This document shows positions 41,257-49,903 of a stretch of 64,000 nucleotides of DNA, one piece after another (within the stretch, counting starts at the first letter, position 1; each line of letters starts with the position of its first letter). Where the stretch lies: assembly GCF_947503375.1 (NCBI RefSeq), contig NZ_CANNDQ010000003.1, positions 248,001 to 312,000 of the forward strand, given 5' to 3'. The DNA comes from an uncultured Psychroserpens sp. (lineage in GTDB: Bacteria; Bacteroidota; Bacteroidia; Flavobacteriales; Flavobacteriaceae). The notes under the pieces are model-generated. The model did no database searches, was not told the DNA's origin, and was given only the letters and a program-made list of their open reading frames with translations. Both the position numbers and the translations under genes were made by a program.

Positions 41257-43659
41257 TTAATTTTTAGATGTGAATTGAATTATTGCTTTTTGCATATCGT
41301 GATGCTCTTCGTAGAGCTTCATGATGTCCTCATTTTCTCGTCCATCGGTTAAATAGGCTGCATACACTTCTTTTGGAACTTCGAGCCTAAAAATGTTGCT
41401 TTCCTTTCCGATTTTGATGAACATTTCGGTGTACTTCCTTTGTCCAGAAAGATTGTTTTTTATAGATTTTAATTGGTTCAGATCATGGCTAGAGAGGTTG
41501 AGTCTTTTAACCAGTTCATCATAACCTTTTTCATTATTCAGACTGTAGATAACTTGCGTGTTTTCTAATATGCTTGCGGATGTTGAATTATTCGGAAGCT
41601 GATTAATGGATTGCAGAATAATACCAATAGCGCCATTTTGTTTTCGGATAGCTTGATAGTAGAACTCTACACTTTCAAGAACATTTTCAAACTTCAGTTG
41701 TTTGGCAAACTCATCAAATAAGATGATACCTTTTTCAGCTCTGTTTTTCCAAATGGTTCTTTGGATGGCAGATTTAATCAGCTTCAACATTACAGACAGG
41801 ATTTCCTTGTTGTCCTTTACTTCGTCGAGTTCAAAAACAATTAATCGTTTGTCTTCTATTTTATAAGTTTGGTCTTCGCTGACCTCAAATAGAAAACTAT
41901 ATAGACCATCGCCAACATACTCAGACATCACATGCAGAAAGCTTGTAACATTAAAGTAGTCGGGATGGATTTTTAATGTGCTCAGAAGATTTTCCTGGTG
42001 CCTTTCTATAAAGTTGTAATAACCTTCCAATGAATGATTTTCTGAAGTGCTATTGTAATAATGGCGCAGTATCTTTTTAACCGAAACTGATTGCGCTTTA
42101 GTTACTTTTAAATCCGAAGCAAACAATTCAAAAAGGAATACCGATAAATCCTCTAACCGTTCCGGTGTTAAATCATTTACATCACTAATATAAAAGGGAT
42201 TGATACCTAAGTTCTTTCCGCTTTCGTATCGTAATACGGTATATTTTTCAGGATAGAGCTTGGCGAATTTGGTATAAGAACCACCCAAATCAATAACAAC
42301 TAAGCGAACACCACTTTCAAAATATTGGCGCAGAATGTTATTCGCCAAAAATGATTTGCCTTCGCCTGTAGGTGCGAAAATGGCAAAATTTCTAGCCTTG
42401 ATTCGCTTCTTTTTTTCATCCCAAACATCTTTTAATACCGGAATATTATGCTCTCTATCATTAAAGATGATGCCTGTTTTATCCGATTTGTAATTGGTGT
42501 TATTTATAAACAAGCAAAGGGCATGCTTTAAATCAGTTACGTATAGATCGTTGTTCGAGAAATTAGACGAAAAACAGCAATAGCTATTCAGTATGTAATT
42601 TTTACGTTCCTCGCCTCTTGGATAATAAGGAATGATATCCAGTTCCTTAAATTCGGTTTTAATCTTAGAAGTTATTTTATCTAGTTCTTTAGCATCCTTA
42701 GACCAATACACAATATTGAGATGACCACGTATGATTCGTGAATTATCATCTGCATTGATTTGGTCCAAAATGTGCTGAATTTTACCAAGCACCACTTTGT
42801 TCTGTGAACCAAAATTGGAACTTTTATTAAGTTCCTCTATTTTCTTATCTAGTAGCTTGCGCCACTTCTGTTTGTCATCCAAATAGAGTATCTGGTTAAC
42901 AATATGATTTTCATTAAGAGTTAGACCTAGACCATCAATAAATCCTTGATGAAATACAAAATCGTCCGAAGTGAATTTCTCATTGGTTTTGCTACTTTGT
43001 ACATTTTCGCCAAAGCATAATTCGCTGTTGATGGCAAGCGCATCAAAATGGTTTTCGCCTATATTGACGTTTTTCTTTTCAAATAAAATATCTGTATCGA
43101 ATCCTTCATTGAAACCATTGAAATAACTGCTCGTTAATTGCTGAATGTCTTCTGTATTTAGTGGAAGGAATTCTATTTTTCTACTATTATTTATAAAGGA
43201 AACCGAATCGTTTACAGCGTTTGCGAAGCTCTTAATGTTATCGTCCAATTCTTGTACAATGCCTTTTGAAATTTTTCTGAAGGGATTGACGTATTTCGGA
43301 TTATTGAGAGCCTTGTTTTTGGTTAATATGAAGAACAAATAACATTTGTGCTCAATATGTCCGCGACCTTTAAAATGCTGGTGTGTGACTTTTTCTAAAA
43401 AGGTGTTATTTGGAAGTTGTTCCGAAGCATACGTTTTTTTTAGGTAGATGTCTTGTTTATGGACAACAGTTCCAATAGGTAAGGATTTCAAAGCTTGAAA
43501 CCATGCACCATGCATATCTTCAAAATCCTTTTCGGATAAGGAATAGATTTCTGGCAGATTACCTTCATAGCATAAAACCACATTGCCATTATTGGCAAAC
43601 ACGATATGGTCTTGAATATCTACAATGGGTTGATACGCTGAAATATTAATCTTGTTCAT
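41257..43659 (-). CDS. traG: TraG-type conjugation ATPase (VirB4-like)
   Basis: An 800-residue cytoplasmic ATPase energising pore assembly. Walker A is FAPTGEGKSFLANN (about residue 434) and Walker B is GIILFDEFAKQLKF (about 640), followed by QSINQLPNNSTSASILENTQ typical of VirB4 proteins. The N-terminal third is the TraG/CagE-type domain. It overlaps the TraF-like gene by 14 bp. It differs from the VirD4-type coupling protein at 29237, which Bacteroidetes literature sometimes also calls TraG. Confidence 0.93.
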   Translation of the reverse strand: MNKINISAYQPIVDIQDHIVFANNGNVVLCYEGNLPEIYSLSEKDFEDMHGAWFQALKSLPIGTVVHKQDIYLKKTYASEQLPNNTFLEKVTHQHFKGRGHIEHKCYLFFILTKNKALNNPKYVNPFRKISKGIVQELDDNIKSFANAVNDSVSFINNSRKIEFLPLNTEDIQQLTSSYFNGFNEGFDTDILFEKKNVNIGENHFDALAINSELCFGENVQSSKTNEKFTSDDFVFHQGFIDGLGLTLNENHIVNQILYLDDKQKWRKLLDKKIEELNKSSNFGSQNKVVLGKIQHILDQINADDNSRIIRGHLNIVYWSKDAKELDKITSKIKTEFKELDIIPYYPRGEERKNYILNSYCCFSSNFSNNDLYVTDLKHALCLFINNTNYKSDKTGIIFNDREHNIPVLKDVWDEKKKRIKARNFAIFAPTGEGKSFLANNILRQYFESGVRLVVIDLGGSYTKFAKLYPEKYTVLRYESGKNLGINPFYISDVNDLTPERLEDLSVFLFELFASDLKVTKAQSVSVKKILRHYYNSTSENHSLEGYYNFIERHQENLLSTLKIHPDYFNVTSFLHVMSEYVGDGLYSFLFEVSEDQTYKIEDKRLIVFELDEVKDNKEILSVMLKLIKSAIQRTIWKNRAEKGIILFDEFAKQLKFENVLESVEFYYQAIRKQNGAIGIILQSINQLPNNSTSASILENTQVIYSLNNEKGYDELVKRLNLSSHDLNQLKSIKNNLSGQRKYTEMFIKIGKESNIFRLEVPKEVYAAYLTDGRENEDIMKLYEEHHDMQKAIIQFTSKN

Positions 43660-43930
43660 AATCGAAGCCGGAATTTCTTTTGTTGCTTATAATTCTTGGG
43701 AAGGCTTTTGCCATCTGAAAAAGTTGTGGATTGTGGGTTATGCGCGTCAAGGCAACATATAAGGCTGAATTGAAAATCAGAATGCCAATTATCAACACAA
43801 AACTGAAAGAGAAGATGATAATTAATAATGATGCTAATATAGAAACCGTCATTAAGGCAAACAGGGAAATGGGCAATCCAAAAATGACTGCCCGTTTCCT
43901 AATGTTTTTATAGACTTCGTACTTTTTCAT
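43646..43930 (-). CDS. traF: TraF-like conjugation membrane protein (DUF4133, VirB3-like)
   Basis: A 94-residue protein with two adjacent hydrophobic helices (about 17-58), followed by a short basic tail (MAKAFPRIISNKRNSG). Small size and position just ahead of the VirB4-type ATPase match the DUF4133/VirB3 slot of the Bacteroidetes transfer apparatus. Confidence 0.86.
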   Translation of the reverse strand: MKKYEVYKNIRKRAVIFGLPISLFALMTVSILASLLIIIFSFSFVLIIGILIFNSALYVALTRITHNPQLFQMAKAFPRIISNKRNSGFDYEQD

Positions 43931-43964
43931 ACAGCTTTTCTAATAAAGCCCTCGATGAGGGTCA

Positions 43965-44252
43965 TTAAACTACTATTGTTATTAAGTAAGTGAAGATGCC
44001 TACCACAGCACCAGCTATGAGAACAAATACTAAAACACGAGTAATCCCTTTTTTAAGGTCTGCGTTTTCGCCAAAGAAATGACCAGCATTAAATAGAAAT
44101 CCAACAAGGAAGATGACACCTAGAATGATTGGGAAAATGGCTCTGATAGTATCTGAAACATCATTTACAGAATCTTCAATACCACCAATTTGTGCAAAGC
44201 TTGATGCTGATGTCATCAAGAATGCGAGTAAGATAAAAATTGATTTTTTCAT
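43965..44252 (-). CDS. traE: TraE-like conjugation membrane protein (DUF4134, VirB2-like)
   Basis: A 95-residue protein with a signal peptide (ending SSFAQ at about 21), then two transmembrane helices around 35-55 and 70-92. This matches the DUF4134/TraE family, the likely pilin-like VirB2 equivalent. It is the first gene of the leftward operon. No canonical promoter is evident in the 175-bp gap to the amidase. Confidence 0.87.
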   Translation of the reverse strand: MKKSIFILLAFLMTSASSFAQIGGIEDSVNDVSDTIRAIFPIILGVIFLVGFLFNAGHFFGENADLKKGITRVLVFVLIAGAVVGIFTYLITIVV

Positions 44253-44427
44253 AATTATTTGGTTTAGCCTGTAGAGGCAGTTTCTAATTTTACTTTATGA
44301 AATCTATTATGAAATGAAGATGAAGGAAGAAAATCTCTAAATTTTAACGCGAGTTGGTGTTAAACTTTTAAAGATTATTAAGGAAGTGATTGATTTCTTG
44401 AATATTGTGTAATCTAAAACGATTATT

Positions 44428-45081
44428 ATGAACACATTAAATCAAATTACACTCTTACTATTTTGTCTAGTTTTTTTAAATCTTACTTATACACAAAATG
44501 GTAAAGACCAAGTTAGGAATCCTATTGTAGTTATAGATCCTGGACATGGTGGAAAAGACGCTGGTGCAACAACCAGAACTGGTATAAAGGAAAAAGATAT
44601 TGCTTTGGGTATTGCTTCTAAAATAGTGGTGCTAAATAACACCTTATTTGAAAACCCTATAGTGTTATTTTTAACGAGATACACAGACACATTGATATCA
44701 CTTAGTGATAGAACCGAACTATCCAAAAAACTAAAAGCTGATATATTCATTTCGATACATTGTAATCAAGCCATAAACAGAACAGCATCAGGAACAGAAG
44801 TTTTCATTCATCCTAAAAGCGAAGTGCAAGCCGAAGAATCTGCCTATTTAGGATTTATGATACAAAAAGGATTGGCAGATATACTTGGCATTAAAAACAG
44901 AGGATTAAAATATGGAAATTTTCAGGTGTTACGAGATAACGACAATAGTAATGCAACGGTTCTTTTAGAACTTGGATTTTTATCTCAAACTGATGAGGCG
45001 ATATATTTATCTAAAGAAGAGTCTCAAAGTGCTGTTGCTTTGGTTATACTTCAATCGATTATTAAATTTTTGGGGTTATGA
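44428..45081 (+). CDS. N-acetylmuramoyl-L-alanine amidase (Amidase_3)
   Basis: A 217-residue exported Zn amidase. A hydrophobic signal (LLFCLVFLNLTYTQ) precedes the catalytic domain. Zn-binding and catalytic residues are visible: His in VIDPGHGGKDAG, Glu in IKEKDIAL, His in FISIHCNQA, and Glu in VLLELGFLSQ. It cleaves the peptide-sugar amide in peptidoglycan. Located divergently beside the traE end, it probably opens the wall locally for the mating pore. A 26-residue hydrophobic ORF overlaps its stop codon. Confidence 0.92.
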   Translation: MNTLNQITLLLFCLVFLNLTYTQNGKDQVRNPIVVIDPGHGGKDAGATTRTGIKEKDIALGIASKIVVLNNTLFENPIVLFLTRYTDTLISLSDRTELSKKLKADIFISIHCNQAINRTASGTEVFIHPKSEVQAEESAYLGFMIQKGLADILGIKNRGLKYGNFQVLRDNDNSNATVLLELGFLSQTDEAIYLSKEESQSAVALVILQSIIKFLGL

Positions 45082-45158
45082 GTGAGTTTATGATTGCGAT
45101 TGTTAAGATTTTAAAAGAAATTTTAGTTGTGTTTTTTAATATTTTATTCCAAAAATGA
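45078..45158 (+). CDS. Possible 26-residue hydrophobic peptide coupled to the amidase
   Basis: ATGA overlap with the amidase stop gives an ORF of 26 residues (starts MSEFMIAIVKILKEILVVFF), essentially one membrane helix. A small membrane protein beside a cell-wall amidase is suggestive of a holin-like or anchoring role, but the size is near the limit of chance. A second open stretch in another frame runs on to 45246 without a good start (…NENRINALGKDYRYSYS), so this may instead be a frameshifted longer small gene. Confidence 0.35.
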   Translation: MSEFMIAIVKILKEILVVFFNILFQK

Positions 45159-45238
45159 AAATAGAATTAATGCTTTAGGGAAAGATTATAGATATAGTTA
45201 TTCTTTAAAATATTCAGGAGTGTTAAATGCTTTAAAAA

Positions 45239-45254
45239 ATTGTTAGCTAACAAT
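45239..45254. promoter_or_regulatory. Perfect 16-bp palindrome upstream of the ABC-3C cassette
   Basis: ATTGTTAGCTAACAAT is its own reverse complement. It lies 45 bp before the HNH gene and 33 bp before its -7 box. No T-run follows, so it is more likely an operator than a terminator. Confidence 0.55.
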
Positions 45255-45287
45255 CTATTAAACTATTTTTTAAATTAAAGAATTACT

Positions 45288-45295
45288 TACATTTG
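45288..45295 (+). promoter_or_regulatory. -7 box TACATTTG of the ABC-3C cassette
   Basis: An exact TAnnTTTG match ending 4 nt before the ATG at 45300, implying a leaderless mRNA. No TTG is present at the standard 19-21 nt spacing, so an activator may be needed or the -33 is degenerate. Confidence 0.5.
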
Positions 45296-45299
45296 TTTA

Positions 45300-46124
45300 A
45301 TGGGAAAAGGACCAAGAAATTATAGTCAACTAACAAGAACTAGACTTTTCAGTTTATCAGGTAACCAATGTGCATTTCCTGGTTGCCCTATAACTTTTAC
45401 AAACCCAGAGAACGATACAAATCTTTCAAATATATGTCATATTGCAGGTGCAGAAAAAGGAGGAGAAAGATATGATCCTAATATGACTGATAAAGAAAGA
45501 GCTAGTTATGAAAATTTAATTTTGCTATGTGCTAACCATCATCTTACAACTAATGATGTTTCAAAACACACGGTTTTATCATTAAAAAAGATGAAACAAG
45601 ACCATGAGAAAGAAGTTTTGAGAAAAATTGGTGCATCAGATATTTTAAATAAATACCCTTCATCTTTAGCTTTGATTATTAATCACATCAGTTCAATAGA
45701 CATAGAAAATGTCGATATGCTGACTTCAACTAATATTTATAGTCCTGATAAAAAAATCACTTATAATGAAGTTGTGGTTTATAAACCAATTCTTGAAGAG
45801 TATAAAGTTTATCATGGAAAATTGAATAAAATTTACTCTGAAATTGAAAAGCAAGGTTCTTTTAAAAAAGAATTGCTTTTACAAAATATCAATAAATTAT
45901 ATTTAAAAGCCAAAGGAGAATTACTTGAAATAGATACTAGTATTGAAAACATTCGAAAAAATGCAGATAAATTAATTGAACTTGTCGAAAAATATTTATG
46001 GGAATTATATGAAAAAAGCCCAAATGCTAAAGAAGATATTCCTTTTGAAGCTGTAAATGTTGGTATGAAAATTATTATTGTTGATGCATTTGTTAGATGT
46101 AAAATTTTGGAGGAGCCTAAATGA
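45300..46124 (+). CDS. HNH endonuclease of an ABC three-component (ABC-3C) conflict system
   Basis: A 274-residue protein. The N-terminal HNH domain is complete: Cys pair in GNQCAFPGC, CHIAGAEKGGERYDPNM, NLILLCANHHLTT, with the His-Asn-His set and zinc Cys residues present. Residues about 110-274 are helical (coiled coil at 180-240), likely the docking part for its partners. It overlaps the next gene by 4 bp. ABC-3C systems pair an effector, a small middle component and an SMC-like ATPase; a DNA-cutting effector under ATPase control is inferred. Confidence 0.83.
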   Translation: MGKGPRNYSQLTRTRLFSLSGNQCAFPGCPITFTNPENDTNLSNICHIAGAEKGGERYDPNMTDKERASYENLILLCANHHLTTNDVSKHTVLSLKKMKQDHEKEVLRKIGASDILNKYPSSLALIINHISSIDIENVDMLTSTNIYSPDKKITYNEVVVYKPILEEYKVYHGKLNKIYSEIEKQGSFKKELLLQNINKLYLKAKGELLEIDTSIENIRKNADKLIELVEKYLWELYEKSPNAKEDIPFEAVNVGMKIIIVDAFVRCKILEEPK

Positions 46125-46351
46125 TTTTAAATAAAGACATAAATCCAGAACATTCACTATATTTTATAGGTTCGTTAATTATTAATGAACTGATAAGGTC
46201 TGATGATAAAAATTCCGATTTCTTAGAAGTATATCGTGGAATTCGAGATAATCATCCAATTACAATGAATATATTTACTCTCAGTTTAGATTGGTTGTTT
46301 CTAAATGGAGTTGTAGACATCAAAAAAGGAAAAATAGAAAAATGTTTCTAA
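46121..46351 (+). CDS. ABC-3C middle component (MC6-like)
   Basis: A 76-residue protein matching the small middle components of ABC-3C systems: start MILNKDINPEHSLYFIGSLI, helical centre, and FTLSLDWLFLNGVVDIKKGKI, a winged-helix-like end. It overlaps the HNH gene by 4 bp and the ATPase gene by 10 bp. It probably bridges effector and ATPase. Confidence 0.75.
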   Translation: MILNKDINPEHSLYFIGSLIINELIRSDDKNSDFLEVYRGIRDNHPITMNIFTLSLDWLFLNGVVDIKKGKIEKCF

Positions 46352-48039
46352 AGCTTTTAAAAATAGAAAATGATAAAAATATCATTAGAGATATTCCTTT
46401 TCATAAAGGAATAAATTTAATTGTAGATGAAACTAACTCAGATAATGAACAAGAATCTGGTAATAATGTAGGGAAAACAACTGTTATAAGGCTTATCGAT
46501 TTTTGTCTTGGTGGCAAAGGAAAAAACATTTATCAAGATCAAGAATTTAAAAGCAAAGGAAACAATGTAATTGAAACCTTTCTTAAAGGAAACAACATTA
46601 TAATTACTTTAGTTCTAAAAGAAGATTTAGATGTTCCTAAATCAAGAGAAATTACAATACGTAGAAATTTTTTGGCTAGAAAAGAGAAAATCCAAGAAAT
46701 AGATGGAGAGCCATTCAATGATGAAAATTTCAAAAAAGAATTAAAGAAATTAATTTTTCATTCGGAGAAACTAAAACCAACTTTCAGACAACTTATCGCC
46801 AAAAATATTCGAGATGAAAAAAACAGACTTGTTAATGCAGTAAAAGTATTGCATTTTAACACTACTGCTGATGAGTACGAACCATTATATCTTTTTTGGT
46901 TAGGTATCGATTTGGATGATGCAGACAAGAAGCAACGATTACTTTCACAAAAGAAAATTGAAGAGAACTTACAAAAAAGATTACGCAAAGAGAGTAATCT
47001 ATCTCAGATTAAACAATCATTAACTGTTGTTAATCGTTCAATTTCAGAATTGGAAATTACCAAGGAGAATTTCAATATAAATGAAAATTATGACAATGAT
47101 TTATCGTCATTGAATACTATAAAATCTCAAATCAATAAAATTTCAACTGATATAAGTAAAACAGAAATAAGGAAAGAGCTCATTGAAGAAAGTAAATCCG
47201 AACTTGAAAAAGAATATTCTAATATTGATGCCTCACAGATTCAATTTTTATATGAAGAAGCTAAAATTTTAAATCCTTCAATCCAAAAGTCGTTTGAAGA
47301 AACATTGAATTTTCATAATTCAATGCTTTCAGAAAAAATTAATTTCATAACTGAAGAACTTCCTTCACTAAATGAATCAATAATATCCAAGAGGAGAGAG
47401 CTTCAAGAATTATTAATTAACGAAGAAAAATTTACTACAAAGCTAAAAAAGTCAGGTGCAGTTTCAGAATTACAAGAAATAATTACAAGCCTTAACATAG
47501 CTTATGAAAAAAAAGGTAGTCTCGAAGAATTGAAAAGATTATGGGAGAAATCCATGGATAAGTTAGATGAAATTTCTGATGATTTGGATGAAATAGATAA
47601 ATCAATTACTGATAAAGACGGTTTAATACAAGAGAGAATATCCGAATTCAATAAGTATTTTTCATCAATTTCTAATAAGTTATACGGAGAACAGTTCGTT
47701 ATGAGTTCTGATAAATCAGAAAAAGGCTATGAATTAAATATAACAAGCCTTAGTGGAAATTTGGGAACGGGAAAAAAGAAAGGGCAAATTGCTGCTTTTG
47801 ATTTAGCATATATTCAATTTGCTGATTCGCTTGATATTGAATCCCTACATTTCATTATTCATGACCAGATAGAAACAGTACATGGAAACCAAATTTTGAA
47901 TTTGATGACTACTATTATAAATGAAATAAATTGTCAGTATATAGCACCAGTTCTTAGGGATAAACTTCCGTCAGATATGAATATTTCCATTTATGAAGTA
48001 TTAAAACTATCTCAAGAAAGTAAATTATTTAAAATCTAG
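46342..48039 (+). CDS. DUF2326/SMC-like ATPase of the ABC-3C system
   Basis: A 565-residue protein. I use the ATG at 46342 (MFLKLLKIENDKNII), which overlaps the preceding gene's end; the frame is open earlier, but the extra residues (MVVSKWSCRHQKRKNRK) are an out-of-frame copy of the neighbour. Walker A is GNNVGKTT (40-47). Long coiled coils span about 205-330 and 340-480. The C-terminal head has LHFIIHDQIETVHGNQI, the DUF2326-type Walker B region. It resembles RecN/SMC sensors and may detect phage or plasmid DNA structures and release the HNH nuclease. Confidence 0.82.
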   Translation: MFLKLLKIENDKNIIRDIPFHKGINLIVDETNSDNEQESGNNVGKTTVIRLIDFCLGGKGKNIYQDQEFKSKGNNVIETFLKGNNIIITLVLKEDLDVPKSREITIRRNFLARKEKIQEIDGEPFNDENFKKELKKLIFHSEKLKPTFRQLIAKNIRDEKNRLVNAVKVLHFNTTADEYEPLYLFWLGIDLDDADKKQRLLSQKKIEENLQKRLRKESNLSQIKQSLTVVNRSISELEITKENFNINENYDNDLSSLNTIKSQINKISTDISKTEIRKELIEESKSELEKEYSNIDASQIQFLYEEAKILNPSIQKSFEETLNFHNSMLSEKINFITEELPSLNESIISKRRELQELLINEEKFTTKLKKSGAVSELQEIITSLNIAYEKKGSLEELKRLWEKSMDKLDEISDDLDEIDKSITDKDGLIQERISEFNKYFSSISNKLYGEQFVMSSDKSEKGYELNITSLSGNLGTGKKKGQIAAFDLAYIQFADSLDIESLHFIIHDQIETVHGNQILNLMTTIINEINCQYIAPVLRDKLPSDMNISIYEVLKLSQESKLFKI

Positions 48040-48114
48040 AAAACAAATTGGACACAATAAAGTATTGTGTAAATATTCATGTAAAATTACATTTCTGTTC
48101 AATTTTTTTCTAAG

Positions 48115-49233
48115 CTATAATTCAATTTTCCCCCAAACCAAAGGATGCTCACTAGCAGCAACATTTCTTTTAGAAACGGATTTGTAGATAGACCATTGCG
48201 GATGTTTTTCTGGCCACATCGCTTTGCGATTTAAGCCACTATCTTTCATCTTATTAAATAAAGTTGGAGAGAACAACATGTAATCTTTCTGCTTAATATT
48301 AACACCCATTCTGTAAGCACCTAATCTAAAGTAAGTACCATCGTTTCCCTTATCAATATCCACTTCAAAAGAGAGATGTTTTGTAATATCTTTTAAGTCT
48401 GTGTCTTGAATTAAAGGCGATAAAGAATTACAATAAGATGGCGCGTTAAATGTACCTGCGATGATGACATTGGTTTTACCTTCAGCTATTAGCTTTTTAT
48501 AAACTTCAGCAATCTTATAAACTTGTTTTTTTCTAATCTTATCGGATAGCTTCCTGTCTTTTGTTGGCTTTTTTAGATAAGCATTTAATAACCAAATGGT
48601 TTCTTTTGATGGTGTGCTAATTTCATATTCAATCAAATTTTTATAGTCGTCATTAGTTGCTGCATTGATATTGTGAGTTCTAACTGCATCGAGATTATAG
48701 CCTTGGCGCAATGCTATTCCCATTTCTAAACTATCCATATCATTGCCTTGAATCACAAAAGAGTGAGTAAAAGGTTTACAGTCAAATTCTGGTAGAATGA
48801 GCTGATTAAAGTCTTCAAATGAAACTCTATCCTCAATTTCTTGTAGCAGTAAAATATCTGGATTTACGTCGGCAATAACTTGTGCTTTATGTTGTGTTGC
48901 TTTAGGATGAATAGGAACAGTTTGTAGTTTTATCCATCCATTCCAATCTGTGAGATTACCTGCTTTGTTGTCAATGGAATGGCTAAGACCTTTCATAAAG
49001 AGAAAACCTGCTTTTCGTCTCAAAACCGCATAAGGTCGCGGACTTGATTTTTCAAAACCTATTAAAAATGAGAGTTCTCTAATCCGATCTTGTTGGTTTA
49101 ATGATTTAGAAGGTTCGACCATGAGTTTGTCGAGTTCTGTTGTCCAATCGGCAGTTAAATTTTCGGTTAGTTTTTCTAAAAGACTTCTGTCTCTGTGGAA
49201 TAAGTTCTGAACATTAAAAGTTGCTATTTTCAT
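48115..49233 (-). CDS. Endonuclease/exonuclease/phosphatase (EEP)-fold protein with altered active site
   Basis: A 372-residue EEP-fold protein. Family hallmarks are MKIATFNVQNLF at the start, DILLLQEIEDR (catalytic Glu), QKDYMLFSP and a C-terminal SEHPLVWGKIEL. However, the normal GDFN motif reads GTFNAP (Thr for catalytic Asp) and the terminal SDH reads SEH. These changes suggest weakened or altered catalysis. It sits 13 bp after the DnaC-like gene on the minus strand, in the replication/regulation segment of the ICE. The substrate is unknown. Confidence 0.8.
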   Translation of the reverse strand: MKIATFNVQNLFHRDRSLLEKLTENLTADWTTELDKLMVEPSKSLNQQDRIRELSFLIGFEKSSPRPYAVLRRKAGFLFMKGLSHSIDNKAGNLTDWNGWIKLQTVPIHPKATQHKAQVIADVNPDILLLQEIEDRVSFEDFNQLILPEFDCKPFTHSFVIQGNDMDSLEMGIALRQGYNLDAVRTHNINAATNDDYKNLIEYEISTPSKETIWLLNAYLKKPTKDRKLSDKIRKKQVYKIAEVYKKLIAEGKTNVIIAGTFNAPSYCNSLSPLIQDTDLKDITKHLSFEVDIDKGNDGTYFRLGAYRMGVNIKQKDYMLFSPTLFNKMKDSGLNRKAMWPEKHPQWSIYKSVSKRNVAASEHPLVWGKIEL

Positions 49234-49246
49234 AATTTCTAAATAT

Positions 49247-49903
49247 TTATTTTCGTTTATCGCTGGTGTCTTGATCGAATGCTATAAGATTGAATAATTC
49301 TCTCATGCGACTGCGTACTCTATTGCCATATAAATCTTCCAATTCTTCAGCATTTAGATTTGTAGTTCCGTGTGTTTTTATATGATGGTTTATAAAAAGT
49401 TCATGACGTGAGAGTAAGATTTCGCCCATGACGTTACAGTCCTTTCCGTAGTGTCTTCCAATAGGTTCAACGCCTAAATCATCAAAACAGAAAAACTGTC
49501 TACAGCCATAATCCTCGATGGTTTTATAGCCAATATGATTGAAGCCAAATACGATGTTTCTGGAAGGAATTAGGATGTAAGGTTTTTGTAACGGTACGAT
49601 GTTTTTTAGCAAAATCATTAGGCTCGTTTTACCACAGCCAACAGGACCAGAAAGTAAAATGCCTTTATTTGGGTCAATCTCATTTTTCTCGCAATTTTCT
49701 TTGTCTTTTATGAAATAATGGCAGAGTTTTAAGATGATTGGTCGGTCTTCTTCGTAGATTTTAAATTGGTTACCAAAGAGCATTTTTCCTTTAACATCGA
49801 GGTAGATTAAGATTTTTTCAAAATCGTATATCACTTCTTTGCCATCAAACGTGCCAATGTCATACGTTTTGTGTTCTTCGACTATTTTACAAGGGTTGAC
49901 CAT
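49247..49903 (-). CDS. DnaC/IstB-like ATPase (helicase loader type)
   Basis: A 218-residue AAA+ protein with Walker A GILLSGPVGCGKTSLM (about 87-100) and Walker B QFFCFDDLGVEP (about 140-150), then a sensor-like segment ending GNRVRSRMRELFNL. The pattern matches DnaC/IstB-type loaders. It overlaps the upstream gene by 17 bp and probably supports ICE replication in circular form. Confidence 0.85.
   Translation of the reverse strand: MVNPCKIVEEHKTYDIGTFDGKEVIYDFEKILIYLDVKGKMLFGNQFKIYEEDRPIILKLCHYFIKDKENCEKNEIDPNKGILLSGPVGCGKTSLMILLKNIVPLQKPYILIPSRNIVFGFNHIGYKTIEDYGCRQFFCFDDLGVEPIGRHYGKDCNVMGEILLSRHELFINHHIKTHGTTNLNAEELEDLYGNRVRSRMRELFNLIAFDQDTSDKRK

Noticed and set aside
46291..46341. An N-terminal extension of the DUF2326 ATPase
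   Set aside because: The extra residues come from the out-of-frame reading of the middle-component gene; the ATG at 46342 gives the normal start of the family.
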